DNA from: Mastigias papua
Taxonomy: Eukaryota; Cnidaria; Scyphozoa; Rhizostomeae; Mastigiidae
DNA: 64,000 bases
Direction: 5' to 3'
Assembly: GCA_964019165.1 (NCBI GenBank)
Contig: OZ025268.1
Coordinates: 2,621,001-2,685,000, forward strand
The notes under the pieces were generated by a model. That model did not search any database. It was given only the letters and a program-made list of their open reading frames with translations, and was not told the origin of the DNA. Positions 12,601 to 24,600 of this stretch are shown here, piece by piece. Made by a program: the position numbers and the translations under genes. Positions within the stretch are counted from its first letter, which is position 1. Each line of letters starts with the position of its first letter.

Positions 12601-15600
12601 AGGTCGCTTTGTCTTCAATTCTACAAGCTCCCGGCAAGCTAAGGACGCTGTATTCACATCTTCATCCAGTTTGCATTTGATAGTTCTGCTCAGTAAAAGC
12701 GACTAGCTAGGCGAGTTTATAGGAATGAGCCAATGAATGATGCTAAATCACATGAAAGTCGGAGAGTTCTAATTTCTTGAGGAAATGTTGCTGGAAGTCA
12801 TTAAATAGACTGGATCAATCTCTTGACTTACGTACAGCTTTCTTCTATGTGTGCTCGACAAGTAACCGGTAAGATAATGCCATAGCAACTGCAAACTGAA
12901 GTGATTATATAGGAAATCCAAATGTTCATTAGTATAAAATCCTTCTTACTTTTTACGTATATGAAGAAAATAGAACTTTCAAATAACAATTCTTCGAAAG
13001 CGAACAACACTTCAAAATTCAAGTTGCCTAGTGATGGAGCTAACCGAAAGCAAGTATTTTCTAAGCGAAAGATCTTCAGACGATCTACCGGCTTAGGATT
13101 GATAAGGATTATCTAGGAAACATTTGATACTGCATGCCTATAAGTCAACAACATCCAATGCCCTCTGAACATCTTGCAAACATTGTCCATTCCTGTGATG
13201 ATAACACTTACAATGTGAGCCACCTAAGTCTTGGACTAAAGCATCTCCCACAGTTGTTCCTCTCCTCTGATAAACATCGCTGTCTAATGCAAATACGAAT
13301 AACCCTGAAGGTAGAAATTTCACTTGAGCACAATGCTATAGGTCTCTGCTTTCCATTCAACATTGCTTAATGGGGGAGGGATTTACATTTTGATTGCTGT
13401 CACGAAAAAGGGGCGGGAGTCGGAAAGTCATAAAAATGTGTTCCAAGCAGTTTGGCAGGCGTTGCAGAAATATTAATATTACTGACTATAAGAATATTAT
13501 TGACAAGACAGGGAATCACCAGAATGAAACAAGTTATGCCTTGAAAACAACAGCAAACACATGATACACGACCAGTGCACATAGGGTAGAAACAGCAAAT
13601 GGGACACCAATACCCCGAAACAGGAAATGCAGCTGTCCCAGAAATGTAGGGCCAACATTTATTTATCTGGATGTTACAAGGTATTAAAATACTTTCATGA
13701 TTCTTTCTCTGAAATATCGATTTTACCTTTGCTGAAAAGTGTAGCGTGTATAAATATCGATAACATGAAATGAGATGAATATAAGTATCATTGATCCTCT
13801 ATAAAATGCTGCCCCTGTCGCGTCTTCCACCTCAGCATGAAATGAACATGGAGCATATTTCATAGCTAGGAAAAGCGAAAATTTAGCTTTCTTCATTTGT
13901 ATTTAGCAGCTTTTTAGATTAGAGATACAACCATGAAAGTAAACCGTTCACTCTAAAAAAAATAATAATACTAATGGGTCAGCATCCTGGACTCCATGGT
14001 ACATGGGAGCATACTAAAGGACTCGTGCGACAACAGAAAAGGTGCCCAACCTCCTTATGCCCAGCCTAAAAAAGGTGTCAACACAGGGGACTGCTATGAT
14101 GTTGATAGAAACTGGAGATAGGCCTGCAAACTGAGCTTTCATGTCAACAGAGCGAGGTTATCAAACATGGGCAGCCTTGCTCTCGTAATTTTGTATCAGT
14201 GAACTTTGTACAATATATTGATTTGTACCGTAGCCATCTTCATATAACCTCAAGCATTGAAAATGAGGTCATCACGTATAGTTTTGTCAGTATAAAATGC
14301 CCCAAAGCATGCTACTTTAATCTCTTAATTCACTATTAAGTAGGTTACCAAAAATATTACTGATAATATTCTTATACTGTTAATACGATCTTTGCTATAA
14401 AGAATTGCTTAGATACCGAAAGAACCCGAATATACGCCATGAATAGTCTCCATTTATTAGCAATGCGCTTTGACCTTATAAACAATTTGGTCCGTTATGT
14501 ACACATATTTACCTGATCAGAGTATTATCCTTTGGCATTCTAGAAAACTCTCTATACGCCTACACAATGTCCTAAGAAGCATTTTAGATGGCTTAATAAC
14601 TAACTACCTATCTACCAAAGAGTATCGCAATAAAATAACGATAAAACAATCAAACCTCCTCCCCTCTTCTACAAAGATTATACGTAAATACCTCTTGAAG
14701 TCACCTGACGGCCAGTTGTAACTGCTGTGGAGTTGTACAAGTGTATCAATAAACAAGCTCATCGGAAAATAACCGCTCTTTTCGTGTATGTCAACGTAAT
14801 ATGCGAAGCAAACAGGAAAATGTGTGCGAACAGCAACAAAGCATGTTTTAAAGCCTTACTACCCCAACTACAACGTTACGGTGAATCTTCCCAGTCACCG
14901 GTTAGTCATAAAATGCTCTAATGTCAACAGGATTGCCAATGAGGCAATGAATCGAGGTATTTGGCGATAAACAAAAAGATATATATGACCAAACAGCTTG
15001 TGATGCAATAAATAAGCTGACTTACATGAATCAGCCTAGCTCAAAACAACACCAACAATATGAAATAACTAACATAATCAGCTGAGATTCCCAAATCCGA
15101 TCAATTGAGTAAATTCATCAATGAAAGACGGACCATATGATACCTTCTCACGGCAGAGCAGAAAAAGTACCTATTAATTAAATTGTTATGAAGGAGGTTC
15201 GCAATGCTCTTTCTAGCACCTCCCTAAGTAGTTAAAATCGATTCATAAGAGCGTGACAGGACTATTTCTCCGGATGATCCGAATGAAAACTGATTTAAAG
15301 AATGGAAACGCTATTGTTTTATGTTAACTATACTACTGTTATACTGTATATAGTGGGCACTACAAGTGGCACGCTATTGTAATGTTCATAACATAAACTT
15401 AAACAAAGTAACTTAGAAACTATCTTAATGAAAATACGATAGCTCGATTTCAGGATCACGAATAACAAATTTAGCTAGGTAGTTGTGTTGTATGTTTATT
15501 ATGAAAAGCGTGACGTGATAGCCATAAAGCACAATACAGGTCTGTTCATAAAAAACATGAAGCCCCTACTCTTTGCTGTTAATGACTAAAGTCAAAACTA

Positions 15601-18600
15601 GTTTATGATTGCCAACTCTGTAGAGCTTGATAATACCCACAGCTTTTCAAAGTCATAACGATAAACAAAGAGTGCAGTGCATACACAACAATACCAAGAT
15701 TGAAATAATAGCAAAAGAGGAAGACAGCAGCAACAACAAAATCACACAATATTCTAAGCGCAACAACCCAAGAAAGGTCTATCAGTTTTTTGTACTAAAA
15801 TAAACGAACTGAAAATCAATGTTTATGCTTTTCATAACTACTTTGTGCTCATCACCATACAATAGCCACCAAGTGTTTAAGAGCCCCGTAAGATCTATTT
15901 TCTCCCAACCTAATTGACCAATCATCATGCAAAATGGGCTTAGTCCTTTAGTCCTAGCATGAGTGGTCAGAATCCTGCATGATGATTGGTCGATTAGATT
16001 GGGAGAAAATAGACCAAAGCCAAATAGAATTCTGGTAAAAATAACAAAGCTTTGCTGTAGGTATTGTTCAAAGAAGGTGAAGGATCAAGTTTTCTGAATA
16101 CAAGCAAGGGTTTATTGTGCAGTAGTGCTGCCAAGAAACGAAAAGACTCCTACAGGTATTCAGCCAAATTACCGAAAGGCTCAATAGATATAAATCTGCT
16201 TCTAATCAGTAATTTTACGTAATCCTAAAGGGTTTTGTAGATGCTCTTGTCACCACGGTGGTATACAAGCAATTTTTTTCATTTCTACCTCTTTTAAACA
16301 GCATTTATTAAAATGTGAATAAGGTACTGTGTAGGGTGCAGGAAACGACCCCCATTGGTTGAGAGAGACGAACAGATTACTGTGGCACCGTACCTAATTT
16401 TTGATGTGCCAAACTGACAATTGAACTATTTTGTTAATTGATCTTTTAATTTAATAAGCTGCTTATGTATCCTAGTATTGATTAGTTTTAGTTAGTTAGC
16501 TCTTGAGTTTTGTTGAAGATAGATGTTACGTAGCAGAACCTAATTTTCATTCGTCGAACCTGCGATACATGGGACAGCCTTGGTCCATGTATAACCAAGA
16601 GCTACATTTGGCGCCCAGTGAGTTTTCTATTTGATGCTACGCAACTGTTCCGCCGGTATCCTGGTTTGCTGCAAAATTTCCTCGATGCTGCATCTGTTCG
16701 TTGTTCAGTGGTTTGCTCGCCGTTTCAAGCCCGAGGGCGTACCGACCGTACCCCTCTCAGCTAAGTGTTTTTCTTCTGTTTGACTTTCGGGGCTCCGCTT
16801 TTTGTTTTGCGGGGTGGGGTGTGTATTTGGTTTTACATATTGTTAGATTATCTTGCTGGTTACGTGTCAATATTACTGGAAATGTCGGAAATCGAAGATT
16901 TGCAATTAGAACTCGATGCGCTTCTTTGCCACCAAAGTATTGAAAAGTTACTAGAACTTTCCATTTTGCTCAAGGTTAAAGAAAGTATAGAAGATAAAAG
17001 TAGATCTCAACTGGTTAAAATAATTAGAAATGCTATTGAGGAAGCTATATCTAATCCAACGGAAGATTTTAATGTGGACACCTTCTTACGTGATACAATT
17101 TCGAATGTTAAAGGATCGCCTTCCTCCTTACCTAAATCTGAGGAACAGACCAGAGTTCAACAAGAAATTAGTTATCTTGAAAAGCAACTAGACGATTTGC
17201 GACTACTGCAACTAGAATCTGATAAAACAAGAAAAACCCTTTCCGAACAGTTGCGGGCTGCAAAGCAAAAAGTAACGGAGACAAGCATTTCTGATAGTAT
17301 CGATTCTGCTAGCGCTAATCTAACTAATCCAGCGAAATCCGAAACTGTTAAGCCAGGATCTTCTGTCCTACTTAGAGACTTCAAAATTTCTGGTCAAATT
17401 GGTGAGCCTGGACAACATGATAAACTAACGTATGTATCGTTAATCCATCAAATAGATACTGGTTTAGACAGGGGCTATTCCGAAAAAGAAGTTTGTGATG
17501 CCATTATTAAATCAATATCCCCTCACAGTAGTTTGCGAAATTACATCTTAACGTTGCCACAACGCTCGCTCGGGAAATTACGATCAATTTTGCGCGTATT
17601 TTTCCAAGAAAAGACGGCTGCTGATCTTTTTCAGGCCATGGTTACGACTGTTCAAGAGCCTAAGGAAACCGCGCAACAGTTTCTACTCCGACTTTTAGAT
17701 TCAAGAAATAGAGTGTCTTTCGCCTCTAAGGAAGAAAATGCTGAATCAGAATATAGCTCTCAATTAGTCGAAAAGTCATTTTTGAAAGCCTTCGAATCTG
17801 GACTGCGCGATGAGAACTTAGTTACTAATCTCCGGCCATTCCTTAGGAAAAGCGATATTACTGACGATGAGTTAATGAGAAGCGTAAATGACTTAGCAAC
17901 GAAACAATCCGAGCGAAAAGCGAAGATAGGAGCTGCATCTGAGCGTACCAAAGCAGCGAAGGCGCAAGCTATTACTGTCGAAAATGAAAAACAGAATAAA
18001 CAGAGCCCTAACATTCCTCGGGAAAACAGTAAGGTAGTCGAGTCTGAAACAAGTAAACTCTCAGCAGAAATTCAATACTTGAAAAGTCAATTAGCCGAAA
18101 TTAAGCAACAAGCTAACAATTCTGCTCGAGGCAACTTGGCACCTAGGTTTTCTAATAGAGCGCGCGGTCGGTGGCGGAACAGATACAGCGGACCGCCTCG
18201 TTATAGTCGTCTCGCATGTTGCCGTACTTGTCATTCAAATGGCACGACGGAACAGTGTGACCATTGCTTTCAATGCGGGGAGCATGGACATTTTCGTTCG
18301 CAGTGTCCTCACTTTAGGAATCAGGGAAACCTGCCACGGTTATTCCAGGGGGGCGTGGAGTAACCGATAACGATGCGAAGCCTCAACGTTGTAATTATTG
18401 TGGAACTATACAAAACGGATTGACTATTTGGACATGTAGCGGTTGTTGCCTTGTTAAGTATTGCGGTAAAGTATGCCAGCGGAAACATTGGTTACAGCAT
18501 AAAGCTATTTGCACGGCAGTTCAAACTTTAAATAATGAGTCGCATAAAAATGCGGTACCACCGAATTTCGTAACGCACTTAACTCCAAAACAATCGTCTC

Positions 18601-21600
18601 AAATCGCAAAAATTGTTGGGAACCGATGTACAATTAATTGTAAACTAAATGGACTGTTTGTCGAAGCTTTATGGGACACGGGTGCCCAGGTTTCTATTAT
18701 TTCGGAACAATTTCTTCGTAATCGTTTCCCCGGTATGAAGTTGAGAAACATCTCAGAACTTATCGATTGCGAATTAGATTTGACTGCAGCTAATGGTACG
18801 TCAATACCGTACACAGGATTTGTTGAGTTTACCTTTACATTGAAAAACAAACGAGACCCGATTCTTGTTCCGTTCCTAGTAACGACCAACGACATTTCAA
18901 TGCCGCTTGTCGGGTATAACGTAATCGAGCTATGTATAAAGTCCGGACTAACTAGCCCTGAGTTAGCGTGTGTCTTCTCATCTTTGAGTCGTAACAATGT
19001 AAATACTTTATATCATATTATTGAAGCTAACAATGATACTGATTTGTGTACTGTTCGAACAAACAAGAAAAACGCTTTGATTAAACGTGGACAATGCTCT
19101 GAGATTTCGTGTAGGATTAATCATGGACCTATCGCTTCCGCAATTCCTGTTATTTTCGAACCTGAAGAAAATCCAGAGTTACCACGCGGCCTTGTTGTTT
19201 CAGAATCATTATTTTCATTAAAACCCGGAAAAACAAGCGTTATCAAATTCTTAGTCGAAAACACTACAAAACATGATATCGTTTTGCCAAAACGCACGGT
19301 TCTTGGTCGGATTCAGCTAGTACAATCCGTAACCCCCGTAGATGTGAAGTTGAAAGAGAAAGCTGCCAGTCCCGAACCTACTATAAACGCAAATGTCCGT
19401 AGTGAGGTTGGTTTTGATAAAAATATTCCAAATCATGTCAAACAGATTAATCTAGATGGTCTTACGGAAACCCAGAAACAATCTGCTTTGAACTTGTTAT
19501 GCGAGGAACAAAATTCATTTTCGAAAGATGATGATGATATTGGTACAGTCCCAAATCTAGAATTGAATATAAATCTGACAGATAACATTCCTGTGCAGAA
19601 AAATTACGTTGCTGTACCAAGACCGCTTTACCCCGAAGTAAAAGCGTATATCGAAGACCTTTTAAATAAAAATTTTATTTGTAAATCGGACTCTCTATAC
19701 AGCTCTCCAGTAGTCTGTGTAAGAAAGAAAGACCAATCGTTGAGACTTTGTGTAGATTTTCGTGCTTTGAATCAAAAGACTATTCCGGATCGTCATCCGA
19801 TTCCGCGGATTCAAGAAACGCTAGATAATTTGGGGGGAAACGCGTGGTTCTCGGTTTTAGACCAGGGTAAGGCATACCATCAAGGTTTCGTTAGTGAAAA
19901 GAGTCAACATCTTACAGCCTTTATTACCCCCTGGGGATTGTATGAATGGAAGAGGATTCCCTTTGGACTTCGCAATGCGCCGGGTGCATTCCAACGATTT
20001 ATGGAAAATTGCTTAGGGGACTTACGAGATGAACTTTGTATTCCATATTTGGATGACGTAATCGTGTTCAGCAAAACTTTCGATGGACATTTGGCAAATC
20101 TCAGAAAAGTTTTACAACGCCTAAGGGAACATGGAGTAAAATTAAAGCCTCGGAAATGTAACATGTTTCGGAGAGAAGTTAACTTTCTAGGAAGAATCAT
20201 CTCTCCCGAAGGATATAAATTAGATCCAGAGAGTATCAAGCCACTTTTGCATTTGCAAAAATCGACCCCACAAACCGTAGGTGATGTTCGACGTTTACTT
20301 GGCCTCCTTGGGTATTATCGACGGTATATTAAAAATTTCTCATCGATTGCAAAACCATTGTATGATCTATTATCGAAGTCTGAAAAAAACAAATCAACGT
20401 GCAATCAAACATCGAAATCGAATAATCAGTTGCACTCTAAGAGTTCAGTTATTTGGAACGAAAAACACCAGCGTATCTTAGACACATTAATTGAACAGCT
20501 GATATCGCCTCCGATTATGGCCTATCCTAACTTTTCAGATCCTTTTATACTCCATACGGATGCATCAGAAGTAGGATTAGGTGCAGTTCTGTATCAACGT
20601 CAAAACGGTTCGTTAAGAGTTATTGCATATGGCTCTCGTACTTTATCGCCAGCAGAGAAAAACTACTACCTTCACTCTGGTAAACTCGAATTTTTAGCGT
20701 TGAAATGGGCGATATGTGATCAGTTTCGTGACTATTTATATTACGCGCCATCTTTCACTGTATATACCGACAATAACCCATTAACGTACGTACTTTCATC
20801 CGCAAAATTAAATGCCACTGGTTTACGTTGGGTCAATGAGTTAGCTGATTTTAATTTTACCATAAAATATAGACCAGGTAAAGTAAATTGCGATGCCGAT
20901 ACTCTTTCGCGCATTCCCGATTTCGAATCGTACATGATCACGTGTACTGAGGAAATGTTACCAAAAACTAGAACTGCAGTAACATCCGCTGTAAATATGC
21001 TCGCTACTGGTAAATCGAATTGGATTACGCCACTCACGATCGATCCAAATGTTTTGGCTATTGAAGATATGACTTCTCAGAAAGATTTATCATTCACAGT
21101 AAACGATTTAGTTCAAGCCCAATTAAGTGATCCTGTTACAAGTCGCGTTATTCATTTTATGGACAACGGTAAAAAGCCTCTACCTAAAGATCTTTTGCAT
21201 GAATCTCCTGCTGTAAAACGATTGCTACGCGATTGGCCTAAACTTGTACGTAAGGATGGTCTCTTAAAACGTAACATCGGTACTCTTTCACAAATCGTTT
21301 TACCTCAGAAATACCATCGCTTAGTCATTAAGGAGCTGCATGAAAACATGGGTCATCTTGGACCCGAACGCGTTTTGGACCTAGCTAGACAAAGATTTTT
21401 CTGGCCTCGTATGCACGCAGATATTGAACATTTTATACACCACGTTTGCACTTGCGTAAAACAGAAACGTCCGACATTTCATACGAGAGCTCCGTTACAG
21501 CCGATTATTACTACGTCTCCGTTCGAAATGATTTCTATCGACTTTTTGCATTTAGAGCGTAGCAAAGGAGGTTATGAATACATTTTAGTCATCGTCGATC

Positions 21601-24600
21601 ATTTTACCCGTTTCGCTCAGACGTATGCAACTCTGAATAAGTCTGCTAAAACTGTTGCTTCCAAGTCATATAACGACTTCATTTTACGTTTTGGCTTTCC
21701 TACTAAGATCCATCACGATCAAGGGGCAGAATTTGAGAACAATCTTTTCGATCACCTTCAAAAACTTTGTGACATTAAACATTCGCGCACGACACCTTAT
21801 CATCCGCAAGGTAACGGACAAGTAGAGCGTTTTAATCGTACTTTATTATCTATGCTTCGTACTTTACCAGAATCGTATAAAAGTCGTTGGCACGAGCATC
21901 TCAGTAAGGTCACTCACGCTTATAATTGCACGCGGAATGATTCTACCGGTTTTTCGCCATTTTATCTTTTGTTTGGACGACACCCTCGTTTACCTATCGA
22001 TATGATTTTTAACATTGATCAACCTTCGTCTGCGCGTAGCTATAATGAATATGTACAACAATGGAAACAAGCCATGGAAGAAGCCTATAGCATTGCCAAC
22101 CGTCGATCGATTGCGGCTGGAGAACAGAATAAAGCTCGTTATGATTTGCACGCTAAGTCAATTGATCTCCACCCGAACGATCGGGTGCTCGTTCGAAATT
22201 TGTCGGAGAGGGGAGGACCCGGTAAATTACGGTCGTACTGGGAAAAGGAAATTCACCGCGTTATTCGACGTAAAGATAATTTTTCGCCCGTATACGAAAT
22301 ACAACGAGAAAACGGATCAGGTCCTATTAGAGTATTGCATAGGAATCTATTGCTGCCATGCAACGAATTGCCAATGGATACGGATGCTGCTCCGCAACAA
22401 CCCATTTCGAAAGGCCGTAGGCGCAATACGTACCATACACGATCTGCAACACGACTTTCTAATTCTCGTGCGACAGATAGTTCGATGTCTGACAGTGAAT
22501 CAGAGGATGAAATTTTTATTCCCGCGAATAATAATCGAATATTGGAAAGACCGACGGACTCATTAAGAAACGAGCCGGTACCAACGATTGATATACCAGA
22601 CGTATCTGATAGTGGAGAAGCCGTGAACTGTGCAAATGATAGAGACCATGAGCCGACGAAACAACGCGAAATGCCTGATAGTGTCGCACACGAACGTTTA
22701 ATCGATCAAACGTCGTCCGAGACACAAGAAACTAATCGTCCAGTCCGTAGTCGACAGCCACCAAACCGATTAGCTTATTATGCACCAGGTCAATCGTTAT
22801 TGACTTCGAATGTCCATAATATTAATAGTGTTCCGCGTGTTCCAGTTCTTTCAACTATCTTTTCGTCGATACGTCGCTTTATACCATCCAGTCGTTCGCA
22901 GTCGTATCCAGTTGTTGTTCACACGGTATAAGAACCGAATAGTTCGCTTGATTATCAGAAGTACATTGTTATCGTTCCTGATTTTTCAATTTCATTTATA
23001 TATATTCATTTTTACATTTACTATATTCTCAGTATTCTTTTACATGAACAGCTTTCGTACATTCGTACGTACCGAAATAGCCTCGCCTATTTCCCGATCG
23101 ATTTTTACAATCGATATTCGCAAGTCACGTTGTTACGATTCTTCAGAGAAACAAATGTTATTGCTACTGAAGGAATCACTATGGAATTGAAACAATTTAT
23201 GCCAACTGGAAAGTCATTGAACACAGATAATAACTCTTATTTTGTTATTCTCTTTCGCTATTGGTATTTACACTTGTTGGAAGTCAATGAAGATTGAAGA
23301 ACGTTTTCTCACCGCTTCCATGAATCCTCAAGGATGTCAGGGACGACATTTTCTTTAGAGGGGGAGTATGTAGGGTGCAGGAAACGACCCCCATTGGTTG
23401 AGAGAGACGAACAGATTACTGTGGCACCGTACCTAATTTTTGATGTGCCAAACTGACAATTGAACTATTTTGTTAATTGATCTTTTAATTTAATAAGCTG
23501 CTTATGTATCCTAGTATTGATTAGTTTTAGTTAGTTAGCTCTTGAGTTTTGTTGAAGATAGATGTTACGTAGCAGAACCTAATTTTCATTCGTCGAACCT
23601 GCGATACATGGGACAGCCTTGGTCCATGTATAACCAAGAGCTACAACTGCAATGAAAAGACTCTCTTTACCTTCTCTCTTCCACACATCAATCAAAATAT
23701 TGCATTTATGCCTGTATGCACCAAGGTATATCTTGCACGATTGTATACAGTAGGTTTTTAGGTCCGCAAGGGCTAAGATTCCGTAAAATATCGCGTTTTT
23801 TTGAGGCAGATATCAAGATATCCATATCTACATATTAATCACAGATCAGAAACGCTTTAACGGTCTGAAGCTAGTAACAAAACATTTAACAAGGATTAAT
23901 GGGCAGTACGTCATTACATCTACGTAATACAGGATCTTTCTAACTGCATTACATAAAAGCTTCCAGCATGATGTATTACAGAATTTCTCTATCTTAGAAG
24001 CAGAAACGTCTGCGCAGGAAAAGGGACTCAGTATACAGGGCACTAAGGATGTGACTTATTAGTATCATATCATACACAAGATAATATTCTTCGCTAGATT
24101 TTATACTTAAGAGAGTGTCAGGGTAAGAAGAATCACAATAAAACTACTGCTCTTATGAATTTTTACTGAATTCTCCTTCCAAATCAGTACGTGCAACCTG
24201 TTAGTATATAAATGAAACATCGGAATAAGTTCGCGACGCGTTTCTAGCAGTATCTAAAAGGGTACAGCTCGCCCCCTTTCCTTCTGTGGGCTGAGGACAG
24301 GGATGCGATCGCCCCTATTGGCCCTATGCTACAGGCGTACATGCTTACAAGACTTTACATTCAGCCATGACGGATAACAAAAAGCGTACACCTTGCAGAG
24401 TATCTGGCAATGACTATGTTTTTAAGCAAACTAATAAGTGATCCTAATATCTGGCATGTTTCTTGAGTTCGTTTGTTCAGGCATGGCTCTATAGCTTCAA
24501 AATATGATTCATAGACACATGCACTCATTGTTGACAAGAATTCCGGGCCCCTTTTGACTGGTACTTCAATTCATATCGTTACTGGTTAGCAATGGGCATG

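Larger units (their letters stand above)
16330..23645 (+). mobile_element. Complete Ty3/gypsy LTR retrotransposon
   Basis: A 7316 bp element bounded by two 277-bp LTRs that read as identical. It is flanked by the 4-bp duplication ACTG (16326-16329 and 23646-23649). Order: LTR, PBS, gag, pol (MYND, protease, RT, RNase H, integrase), PPT, LTR. RT before integrase places it in Ty3/gypsy (Metaviridae-type). Open frames and matching LTRs imply recent insertion. It lies antisense in the 26.8 kb intron of the channel gene. No convincing env frame follows pol. Confidence 0.95.

Noticed and set aside
22810..23190. Hydrophobic 126-codon frame after pol, as a possible env
   Set aside because: It overlaps the pol tail in another frame and is T-rich. 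It shows no signal peptide, cleavage site or glycosylation pattern expected of an envelope.
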